Shown here piece after piece: positions 5,022 to 13,600 of a stretch of DNA of 16,334 nt (position 1 is its first letter; each line of letters opens with the position of its first letter). The DNA is from Lysobacterales bacterium (GTDB taxonomy: Bacteria; Pseudomonadota; Gammaproteobacteria; Xanthomonadales; Xanthomonadaceae). The notes under the pieces were generated by a model, which saw only the letters and a program-made list of their open reading frames with translations, was not told the DNA's origin and did no database searches. Location of the stretch: assembly GCA_015655035.1 (NCBI GenBank), contig JAATFS010000020.1:1-16334 (forward strand). Direction: 5' to 3'. The translations under genes were made by a program, and so were the position numbers.

Positions 5022-7172
5022 ATGCCCGTCGCGCCAGAGCGTCCCCGATCACTTATGTCGCGCCCACGAACCTGGGGGCTGTGGCTGCTGGGTGTGCTGC
5101 TGCTGGTGTTCGTCGTCTTGGTGCCGATGGACGTGCCACAGCAATCGCTGTTCTCCGCCGTTCTGTTCGCAGCGGGGCTGGCGCTGCTTCGCAGCGGCAA
5201 CTCGCTGGCGGTGCTGGTGATGATGGGGATATCGCTGGTGGTGTCCTCGCGCTACATATGGTGGCGGTTGACCGAGACCCTGGCATTCGGCGACCCGTTC
5301 GAGTTCACGCTGGCGATAGGGCTGGTGCTGGCTGACGTCTACTACTTCGTGGCCATGACGCTGGGCTATTTCCAATCGATGTGGCCCTTGAAGCGCAAGC
5401 CGGTGCCGCTGCCGGCCGACCAGGGTGAGTGGCCGAGCGTCGATGTATTCATCCCCACCTACAACGAATCGCTGGAGGTGGTGCGTACCACCGTGCTCGC
5501 CGCCAGCGTCATCGACTGGCCTGCAGACAAGCTCAATATCTACCTGCTGGATGATGGTCGGCGCGCCGAGTTCCGCGATTTCTGCGCCGCCGTAGGTGTG
5601 CACTATGTCACCCGCAGCGACAACGCCCATGCCAAGGCTGGCAACATCAATGCTGCGCTGAAGAAATCCAGCGGCGACTACGTGGCAGTCTTCGATTGCG
5701 ACCACATCCCCACCCGTTCGTTCCTGCAGGTGGCGATGGGACTGTTCCTGCGCGACGAAAAGCTTGCGGTGGTGCAGACCCCGCACTACTTCTTCTCTGC
5801 CGATCCGTTCGAGCGCAATCTCGACACCTACGGCAAGGTGCCCAACGAGGGCGAGTTGTTCTACGGCCTGCTGCAGGACGGCAACGACCAGTGGGACGCC
5901 ACGTTCTTCTGCGGTTCGTGCACGGTGATCAAGCGCAAGCCGCTGGAGGAAGTGGGTGGTGTGGCGGTGGAGACCGTCACCGAGGACGCGCACACGGCGT
6001 TGAAGCTGCATCGTCGCGGCTACCACAGTGCCTACCTCGCGGTTCCGCAGGCCGCAGGCCTGGCCACCGAGAGCCTGTCCGGACATGTCGCCCAGCGCAT
6101 TCGCTGGGCGCGCGGCATGGCGCAGATCATGCGGATCGACAATCCGCTGGCCGGCAAGGGCCTGCAACTGGCGCAGCGGCTCTGCTACTTCAACGCGATG
6201 CTGCATTTCTTCTACAGCCTGCCGCGCATGATCTACCTGACCGCGCCGCTTGCGTTCCTGTTCTTTGGCGCGCAGGTCATCCACGCCTCGGCGACGATGA
6301 TCCTGGCTTACGCGATTCCGCACCTGTTCCAGAGCGCGCTCACCAACCTGCGAGTCCAGGGCAGGCACCGCCATCTGCTGTGGAACGAGGTCTACGAGAC
6401 TGCGTTGGCCTGGTACATCCTGCGCCCGACGCTGATGGCGGTGATCAACCCGAAACTCGGCAAGTTCAATGTGACCCCGAAAGGCGGGCTGGTGGAGCGC
6501 TCTTACTTCGACCGGCAGATCGCCAAGCCGTATCTGTTCCTGCTGTTCTTGAACCTGGCCGGCGTGGTTGCCGGCATCCTGCGCCTGTTCCAGGTCGAGG
6601 ACGCCGGTGCGATCAATACGATCTGGGTCAACCTCGGCTGGACGTTCTACAACATGCTGCTGCTCGGGGCGACCATCGCCACTGCCAGCGAGACGCGGCA
6701 AGTGCGTCGTTCGCACCGCGTGCCGCTGGACATTCCTGCCAACCTGTATCTGCCCGATGGCCGGGTACTGGCGTGCCGCACCCGGGATTTTTCCACCGGC
6801 GGCATGGCCGTCAGGCTTCAGGACAAGGAGCCGGTCGAGCCCGGCATGCCGCTGCACATAGGCTTGAGCCATCGTGGACTGGAACGGCTTCTGCCGGCGC
6901 TTGTACGGCATGACCGCAATGGCACGATCAGCCTCCAGTTCAGCGCGATGACGATGGAGCAGGAGCGCTGGCTGGTGGCTTCCACCTTCGCCCGTGCCGA
7001 TATCTGGCTGTCGCAATGGGGACAGCGCCAGCAAAATTCGTTCTGGAAGTCGGTGCCGCAGGTGCTGGGCGCCAGCATGTATGGATTCGGTTGCCTGGGC
7101 CGCCACATCGTCGACAGCGCCCGCCAGGGATTCAGGCCGGCGCGGGCCGTGGACGAGAGGTCGGGCGGATGA
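5022..7172 (+). CDS. bcsA: Cellulose synthase catalytic subunit, c-di-GMP regulated (BcsA)
   Basis: The 716-residue inner-membrane processive GT2 enzyme polymerises UDP-glucose into beta-1,4-glucan and extrudes it. Four N-terminal membrane segments (roughly 16-120) precede the catalytic domain. Catalytic landmarks are DD (177-178), DCD (225-227), FFCGS near 295, TED (320-322, catalytic base) and QRIRW (358-362, acceptor binding). Four more membrane segments follow. The C-terminal PilZ domain has RRSHR (562-566) and DFSTGG (589-594), the two c-di-GMP-binding motifs. All key residues are present, so the enzyme should be active and c-di-GMP dependent. I chose ATG 5022 because AAGGA lies 8 bases before it; ATG 5055 is an alternative. 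The length is slightly short of the Komagataeibacter enzyme (754), mainly at the C-terminus. It overlaps bcsB by 4 bases (ATGA). Confidence 0.98.
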   Translation: MPVAPERPRSLMSRPRTWGLWLLGVLLLVFVVLVPMDVPQQSLFSAVLFAAGLALLRSGNSLAVLVMMGISLVVSSRYIWWRLTETLAFGDPFEFTLAIGLVLADVYYFVAMTLGYFQSMWPLKRKPVPLPADQGEWPSVDVFIPTYNESLEVVRTTVLAASVIDWPADKLNIYLLDDGRRAEFRDFCAAVGVHYVTRSDNAHAKAGNINAALKKSSGDYVAVFDCDHIPTRSFLQVAMGLFLRDEKLAVVQTPHYFFSADPFERNLDTYGKVPNEGELFYGLLQDGNDQWDATFFCGSCTVIKRKPLEEVGGVAVETVTEDAHTALKLHRRGYHSAYLAVPQAAGLATESLSGHVAQRIRWARGMAQIMRIDNPLAGKGLQLAQRLCYFNAMLHFFYSLPRMIYLTAPLAFLFFGAQVIHASATMILAYAIPHLFQSALTNLRVQGRHRHLLWNEVYETALAWYILRPTLMAVINPKLGKFNVTPKGGLVERSYFDRQIAKPYLFLLFLNLAGVVAGILRLFQVEDAGAINTIWVNLGWTFYNMLLLGATIATASETRQVRRSHRVPLDIPANLYLPDGRVLACRTRDFSTGGMAVRLQDKEPVEPGMPLHIGLSHRGLERLLPALVRHDRNGTISLQFSAMTMEQERWLVASTFARADIWLSQWGQRQQNSFWKSVPQVLGASMYGFGCLGRHIVDSARQGFRPARAVDERSGG

Positions 7173-9496
7173 GTCGCAACCCTTTTTTCAACCTATCTAA
7201 GAGAACGCAGATGCGCGTCTTTCCCGCGCTCGCCAGTTGCGTGTTCACCCTGCTGGCTGGCCTTTCCCACGCTCAGGGCCTGGCGGATCCCCCCGGCACG
7301 CTCCGCGCCGAAGACAATGCCGCTGCGGCCGTATCGCCGTTGGGCAATGTGCGTGAACGTTCGGCCACGCTGCGCGAGCTGGGCATCGACTACGAAATCA
7401 CCCTGCGCGGCACCCAGGGCAATATCGGCGTGCCGTTCAGCGTGCGCACCGACGAGATCGTCAACGAGGCCACGCTGCATCTGAAGTACAGCTATTCGCC
7501 GGCACTGCTGCCGGATCTTTCGCACATCAAGGTCACCGTCAACGGCGTCACCGTGGGTACCCTGCCGATCGTGGCCGGCGCTGGCGGCAGGGCGCTGACC
7601 GCCACCCTCCAGATCGATCCGCGCGTAGTCAGCGACTACAACCATATCAACCTGCAATTGATCGGCCACTACGCACGCACCGACGAGCAGCCGGATCACA
7701 GCAGCCTGTGGGCGAACATCGACAGCGCCAGCACGCTGTCGCTGGTCACCGCGCCGGTAGCGCTGGCCAACGATCTGGCACTGCTGCCGCTGCCGTTCTT
7801 CGACGTGCACGACATCCGCCCGCTGGAACTGCCGTTCTTCTTCTCCCAGTCTCCCGATCTGGAGACCTTGCAGGCAGCGGGTATCGTCTCGTCCTGGTTC
7901 GGCACCCAGGCGGGCTATCGCGGCGCGGTTTTCCCGGTATCCACCACTGCCCTGCCGGATAGCGGCAACGCGGTGGTGTTCGCCACGCCGCAGTCGTTGC
8001 CGGACGAGTTGGCCACGGCTGGCGGCGCGATGAGCGATATCGATGGACCGACCCTGGCGGTCATGACCCATCCCGATGACCCCAACGGAAAACTGCTGTT
8101 GGTGCTGGGTCGCGACGCACGCGAGCTGCGGCAAGCGGCGATTGCGCTGGCCTTGCGCGTACCGCTCAGCGGGGCGGTGGCGCGCATCGGCGAGTTGACC
8201 GAACCGGTACCGCGCGCGCCATACGATGCGCCGCACTGGATCTCCAGCAGCCGGCCGGTCATGTTCGGCGACCTGGTTTCGCAGCCCCAGCAGCTCAATG
8301 TAAGCAGCTATTCCCCGGATCTGATCCGGGTTGGCCTGCAATTGCCACCGGACCTGTTCGTATGGGGGCGCAAGGGCATTCCGGTCAACCTGAAATATCG
8401 CTACACGGTCCCCGAGAGCGACAACAAGTCCGCGCTCAATATCAGCATCAACGAGACATTCGTCACCGCACTGCCGCTCAACGGCCGTCCTTATGCGGAG
8501 ACATTGCCCGTGCGCTGGTGGAACAGCCTGGGCGCGCGTGGGGCAATGCCGGTGGAACAGCGGCTGACCCTGCCCACCGGTCCGTTCTCGGCGAACAGCC
8601 AGTTGCGCTTCCACTTCTCCTTCGACCGCCCCGCCCAGGAACACGGCAACGCCGATGTATCGGCAGCCATCGATGCGGACTCCAGCATCGACCTGAGTTC
8701 GTTCGATCACTACATGGCGATGCCGAACCTGGCCGCTTTCAGTAATGCGGGCTATCCGTTCACGCGGATGGCCGATCTGTCCGAGTCCACCGTGGTCTTG
8801 CCGAACGCGCCGAACGAACAGGATTTCAGTAACGTGCTGACCTTGCTCGGGCGCTTCGGCTCCTCCACCGGCTATCCGGCGCTGCGGGTATCGCTGGCAC
8901 TGCCCGGCGACGTGGCGCGGCATGCCGACAGCGACCTGCTGGTGTTGGGCTCGACCGAATCGCAACCGTTGTACACCACGTGGCGCAAGCAGATGCCGGT
9001 GGATCAGGGCAGCGGCACGCGCCGTTTCGTGCTGTCGGACTGGCTGCTTGCGCGGTTGCCCGGCTTTCTCACCAGCGCGACGCGGCGCACCGATCTGCAG
9101 ACCACCGCCGAAGTGTCGCTGCAGGCGCAACCCGACGACGTGTTGATGATGGGGTTCGAGTCGCCCCTCAAGTCGGGCCGCAGCGTGGTTGCCTTCGTGG
9201 CCGACGATGCGTCCAACATGAGTCGCATGTTCGAGGCCTGGTTCGAGCCAGGCCTGCTCAAGGCGTTCCAGGGCAGCGTGGTGCTGTTGCAGGACAAGAA
9301 GGTGACCAGCCTGGCCGGAAACCAGACCTACTACACCGGCCATCTGCCGTTGCCGACCTGGTTGCGCTGGTACTTCGCCCATCATCCGCTGTGGCTGGCG
9401 GTGACGGTACTGCTGACGTGCCTGCTGCTGGCGGCAGCTGCACGGGTACTGCTGCGGCTGCATTCGATCTATCGGCGACGCGAGGGCCGGCAGTAA
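7169..9496 (+). CDS. bcsB: Cellulose synthase periplasmic regulatory subunit (BcsB)
   Basis: The protein is 775 residues from ATG 7169, which overlaps the bcsA stop as ATGA. ATG 7211 (761 residues, MRVFPALASCVFTL) gives a more standard 21-residue signal peptide and is a real alternative. Cleavage is likely after SHA, before QGLADPP. The long periplasmic part carries the alternating carbohydrate-binding and flavodoxin-like domains of the family; family-typical segments are LRELGIDYEITLRGTQG, VNGVTVGTLPI and the FDVHDIRPLELPFFF stretch. The C-terminus has an amphipathic aromatic segment (about 731-739) and a single membrane helix (about 740-760) followed by a basic tail, which dock on BcsA. BcsB is required for BcsA activity and guides the nascent glucan through the periplasm. 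It is followed by bcsZ with a one-base overlap (TAATG), which suggests coupled translation. Confidence 0.97.
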   Translation: MSRNPFFNLSKRTQMRVFPALASCVFTLLAGLSHAQGLADPPGTLRAEDNAAAAVSPLGNVRERSATLRELGIDYEITLRGTQGNIGVPFSVRTDEIVNEATLHLKYSYSPALLPDLSHIKVTVNGVTVGTLPIVAGAGGRALTATLQIDPRVVSDYNHINLQLIGHYARTDEQPDHSSLWANIDSASTLSLVTAPVALANDLALLPLPFFDVHDIRPLELPFFFSQSPDLETLQAAGIVSSWFGTQAGYRGAVFPVSTTALPDSGNAVVFATPQSLPDELATAGGAMSDIDGPTLAVMTHPDDPNGKLLLVLGRDARELRQAAIALALRVPLSGAVARIGELTEPVPRAPYDAPHWISSSRPVMFGDLVSQPQQLNVSSYSPDLIRVGLQLPPDLFVWGRKGIPVNLKYRYTVPESDNKSALNISINETFVTALPLNGRPYAETLPVRWWNSLGARGAMPVEQRLTLPTGPFSANSQLRFHFSFDRPAQEHGNADVSAAIDADSSIDLSSFDHYMAMPNLAAFSNAGYPFTRMADLSESTVVLPNAPNEQDFSNVLTLLGRFGSSTGYPALRVSLALPGDVARHADSDLLVLGSTESQPLYTTWRKQMPVDQGSGTRRFVLSDWLLARLPGFLTSATRRTDLQTTAEVSLQAQPDDVLMMGFESPLKSGRSVVAFVADDASNMSRMFEAWFEPGLLKAFQGSVVLLQDKKVTSLAGNQTYYTGHLPLPTWLRWYFAHHPLWLAVTVLLTCLLLAAAARVLLRLHSIYRRREGRQ

Positions 9497-10680
9497 TGGC
9501 CGAGAACGGCGATAGGCCGGATCGGGCGCGTCGCCGCTTGCTGCAGGCCACCGTGTGCTCGACGCTGGCAGCGTCGCTGCTGCCGCCGGCGCTGCGCGCG
9601 GCGCCGGCGGGCTGCACGCCGTGGGCCAGCTGGACGTCGTTCGTGGCCAGGCACATCGACGGCAGTGGGCGAGTCATCGACTTCGCCAATGTCGATCAGC
9701 GTTCGACCTCGGAAGGGCAGTCCTACGCGTTGTTCTTTGCACTGGTGAACAACGATCCGGAGTTGTTCGAGCGCCTGTTGAGCTGGACCCGCCGCAACCT
9801 GTGCGGCGATGCTCCCGAGCAACGCTTGCCGGCATGGCTGTGGGGACACGCGGGAGACGGCCAGTGGCGCGTGCTGGACCAAAACAGTGCCAGCGACGCC
9901 GACCTGTGGATCGCCTATGCGCTGATCGAGGCCGGTCGCCTTTGGCAACGGCCCGCGTATGCGAACGCCGGCCTGCAACTGCTGCACCTGGTGCGCAAGC
10001 AGGAGGTTGCCGAGCTGCCGGGCCTGGGGCCGATGCTGTTGCCGGGCAGGCAAGGCTTCACCGGCGCCGGGCGCTGGCTGCTCAATCCCAGCTATCTGCC
10101 GCTACAGCTGTTGCGACGTTTCGCCGAGGTCGATCCGAACGGGCCATGGCCGGAAATCGCCACCAGCGCGGCGCGGTTGCTGCGTGAGAGCGCCACGGCA
10201 GGCTTTGCACCGGACTGGATCGGCTGGGACGGGAACGCCTTCGTCATCGATCCGGCCAAGGGCAAGCTTGGCAGCTACGATGCCATCCGAGTCTATCTGT
10301 GGGCCGGCATGCTCGATGCCAAGGACCCCTTGCGCGCCGGCCTGCTGGCCAAGCTTTCCGGCCCGCTGCGACGCCTGGAGGCGCAAGGCAGGTTCGCCGA
10401 GAAGATCGACAGCACCGATGGCGTCGGCACCGGGCAACCGCCCGCCGGCTTTGCCGCGGCGCTGCTGCCCTATCTGAGCGCGCTGCGCCAGCCGGCCTTG
10501 CTCCAGGCACAGCGCCAGCTCATACCCGAGGCGACGCAGCCCGCCGCCGCCCAGCTTCCCTATTACGAGCGCATGCTGGTCCTGTTCGGACAGGGCTGGC
10601 TTGAACATCGCTACCGCTTTTCCGCAGACGGGCGGCTCACGCCTGGCTGGAGATCAAACGCATGCTCCGCAAGAACCTGA
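9496..10680 (+). CDS. bcsZ: Periplasmic endo-1,4-beta-glucanase, GH8 (BcsZ)
   Basis: The 394-residue glycoside hydrolase family 8 enzyme trims or releases cellulose chains in the periplasm and is part of most proteobacterial bcs operons. STSEGQSYALFF carries the catalytic acid Glu73 (Glu55 in E. coli BcsZ). DADLWIAYALIEAGRLW and YDAIRVYLWAG (Asp262, equivalent to E. coli Asp243) complete the active site. The start ATG overlaps the bcsB stop codon (TAATG). The N-terminus is unusual: RPDRARRRLLQATVCSTLAA resembles a twin-arginine (Tat) signal, with RR-x-L-L at 12-16, a weakly hydrophobic core and a likely cleavage near LRAAPA (33-38). E. coli BcsZ has an ordinary Sec signal. A PAGC sequence at 37-40 is not a good lipobox because -3 is proline. 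Its 3' end overlaps bcsC by 19 bases. Confidence 0.96.
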   Translation: MAENGDRPDRARRRLLQATVCSTLAASLLPPALRAAPAGCTPWASWTSFVARHIDGSGRVIDFANVDQRSTSEGQSYALFFALVNNDPELFERLLSWTRRNLCGDAPEQRLPAWLWGHAGDGQWRVLDQNSASDADLWIAYALIEAGRLWQRPAYANAGLQLLHLVRKQEVAELPGLGPMLLPGRQGFTGAGRWLLNPSYLPLQLLRRFAEVDPNGPWPEIATSAARLLRESATAGFAPDWIGWDGNAFVIDPAKGKLGSYDAIRVYLWAGMLDAKDPLRAGLLAKLSGPLRRLEAQGRFAEKIDSTDGVGTGQPPAGFAAALLPYLSALRQPALLQAQRQLIPEATQPAAAQLPYYERMLVLFGQGWLEHRYRFSADGRLTPGWRSNACSART

Positions 10681-13600
10681 AGCCGCTCTACCTCGCCGGC
10701 ATGTTGCTGGCCACGCCGGCGTACGCGCAGACCAACACCACCCAGCGACTCGTCAGCCAGGGCATTTATTGGCATGAGCAAGGCCGCGACGACCTGGCCA
10801 GCGAAACCTGGAAGAAGCTGCTGAGCATCGATCCTAACCAGCCGGACGCGTTGCTAGGCCTGGGCCAGGCCGAACTGGCCCAGGGACGGCATGCCGAGGC
10901 GCGCAAACGGCTGCAACAATTGGACGCGGCCCATCCGCGATCGGCGCAGGGAAAGCGCCTGCGCCTGGCGATCAGCGGACAGGGGGGCGAGGATCCTAAT
11001 CTGCGCGAGGCCCGGCGCGCAGCGGCGGCCGGGCGCTATGTCGAGGCGGTGCGTCGCTACGAGGTCGTGTTCGATGGCAAGGCGCCGCCAGCGGCGCTGG
11101 CAGTGGAGTACTACCAGTCGTTGGCCGGTACGCCGCGAGGCTGGGAGCGTGCGCGCGACGGCTTGGGCCGGCTGCGCAATGCCGACGCTGGCAATTCCGC
11201 CGCAGCGCTGGCGCTGGCGCAGTTGCTGACGTACCGGGAGCCCAGTCGGCGCGAGGGTATCGCGCAACTGGCGACGCTCAGCCAGCGGGCCGACGTCGCT
11301 GCGCAGGCACGGGCCAGTTGGCGGCAGGCGCTACTGTGGCTCGCCCCGAGCAGTGCCGACGCTGCGCTGTACCAAGCCTTCCTGGTCGGCCAGCCCAACG
11401 ATGCGCAGATCACCGCAAAGCTGGCGCAGGTGCGCGAACAACGCGCCAGTACGGCGCAGGCCGATCCGAACGCAACACACCTGGGCGAGGGCTTCAAGGC
11501 CTTGAACGATGGCAATCTGGCGGTCGCCGAGCAGCGGTTCACCCAGGTGCTGCGCACACATGCGCGCGATCCCGAGGCGCTGGGTGGACTGGGTTCGGTA
11601 CGGCTGCGCCAGCAGCGCTTTTCCGAGGCGCAGGAACTGTTGCAGCCGGCGGCCGCCAGCAATGCGAAATGGCGCTCGGCCTATGATTCGGCGCGCTACT
11701 GGCGGCAGTTGCAGCAGGCCGAGGCGGCGCGCACACGTGGCGACGTGAGTGCGGCGGCGCAGTTGTTGCAGCAATCGATCCGATTGTTGCCGAAGGAGCC
11801 AGGCGGCTATGCGGCACTCGGTAGCCTGCAGGCGGGCAGCGACGACCGCGCAGCCGAAGCCAGCTATCGCAAGGCGATGGAGCTGGATGCCAGCAATGTC
11901 GGCGCAATACAGGGATTGGTCGCCCTGTACAGCCGCCAGGGCCGGATGCAGGAAGCCAGCGAGTTGTTTGCACGGTTGAGCCCGGCGCAACGCGAGCAAG
12001 CCGGTGGCGAGGCGACGTTGCGCGCCAATGTGCAGCGTGCGCGGGCAAAGGCGGCCCTGGAAGGCGGCGACGCGGTCGGCGCGCAGACCGAACTGGAAGC
12101 GGCGATGGTCGCTCGTCCGGGCGATCCCTGGATCCGTCTCGATCTGGCGCGGCTGTACCAGCAGGCTGGGCGCCCGGATCAGGCGCGTAGCGTGATGGAT
12201 GGATTGCTCGCCGTGCACGGCGACTTGCCCGAGGCGCTGCATGCCAACGCGTTGCTGGCGCAGGAGACCGGCGACTGGCAGGGCGCCTACGCCAGTGTGG
12301 AGCGCATTCCACCGGCGGCGCGTACCGCCGAGATGAGCTTGCTGCGCAACAACGCCTGGCTGGAATTGCAGGCACGCCAGGGCAAGCTGCTGGTGCAGCA
12401 GGGCCGTGCCGGCGAAGCGCAGCTGCTGCTGTCGCGCACCGAAGCGGCGCTGGCCGACCAACTCGACCAGCCGCAGTTGCTGGCCGCGTTGGCCGGCGCC
12501 TATGCCGATGCCGGTAACCCTTCGCGCGCGCTGACCCTGGGCCAGCGCCTGATAAGCGGTGCCGAGCCCAGCACCGAAGATCGTCTGCAATATGCCGGTG
12601 TGCTGCTGCGGGCGAAACAGGATGCGGAGCTGTCGGCGGTGCTGCGTCAGTTGCACACGCAGACGATGACGCCGGAACAGCTGCGCCGCTACCAGGCCCA
12701 GCGCAGCGGCTATACCCTGCGCCAGGTCGATGCGTTGCGGGAACTGGGCAATCTGGAAGGCGCCTACGATGCGCTCGCGCCGCTGCTGACAGCGCAACCG
12801 CGTGATGCCGGGGTACTGGGCGCGCTGGCGCGGCTGTACAGCAGTGCCGGTGACCAGCGCCAGGCGCTGACGATCTATCGCCAGATTTTGCAAATCCGTC
12901 CGAACGATCTGGACGTGCTGACCGCCGCCGCCAACAGTGCGGCGGCGCAATCGGATATGCGCGCTGCCGAAGCCTACTTGCAACGGGCGCTGGCGCTGGC
13001 GCCTGACTCGCCCGACGTGCTGGCCGCTGCCGGGCGCGTCTACCGCAGCGCTGGCAAGAATCGCAAGGCCGAGCAGTACTTCCGGGCTTCGCTGGCGGCG
13101 CAGCAGCGCCAGTCCGGGCAACTGGACAATGCGTCGGCGGGGGCTAAGTCGGCGGCCGCGAGCCATGCACCGGCGGCTGGCGCGCTCAATCCTTTCTCCG
13201 GCATGACGGGGCCGATGCCCAACGTGCCGGTTGCAGCGGCAGTGGCGGGCCCGGGCTATGCCGCGATTCCGGCGATGGCCAGCGACGGCCTGCCGCCACC
13301 GGTGAGTGCGGCGGCAACGCCGCTGCCGCAGCCACGTGCGGGGCTTTTCTCCGCCGCGCCGGTCCCCGCGTATTCCGAAGCGGCGCCGCTGCCGTCATTC
13401 CCGCAGGGCGCCCCCTTGCCAGCCCTGCCATCGGCCGGTTCCGGCAATACGGTGCTGGACGAATTGCGCCAGGTGCAGTCGGAAAACAGCGACAACCTCG
13501 CCGGTGGCGCGGTCTATCGCTCGCGTGGCGGTGAAGCCGGGATGGGGCAGATGGACGATGTCCAGATGCCGTTGCAGGCCGAGTTCTCGGTCGGCGAGGG

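Noticed and set aside
5049..9463. Very long minus-strand frames opposite bcsA and bcsB (685 and 756 codons)
   Set aside because: GC-rich codon bias removes stops from the opposite strand. The plus-strand proteins match BcsA and BcsB throughout.
9604..9615. Lipoprotein lipobox (PAGC, residues 37-40) in BcsZ
   Set aside because: Position -3 is proline rather than Leu, Val or Ile, so lipidation is improbable; the Tat-like layout explains the N-terminus better.
11331..13166. 611-codon minus-strand frame opposite bcsC
   Set aside because: Shadow of the TPR region, with no motif and Arg/Gln-rich composition.
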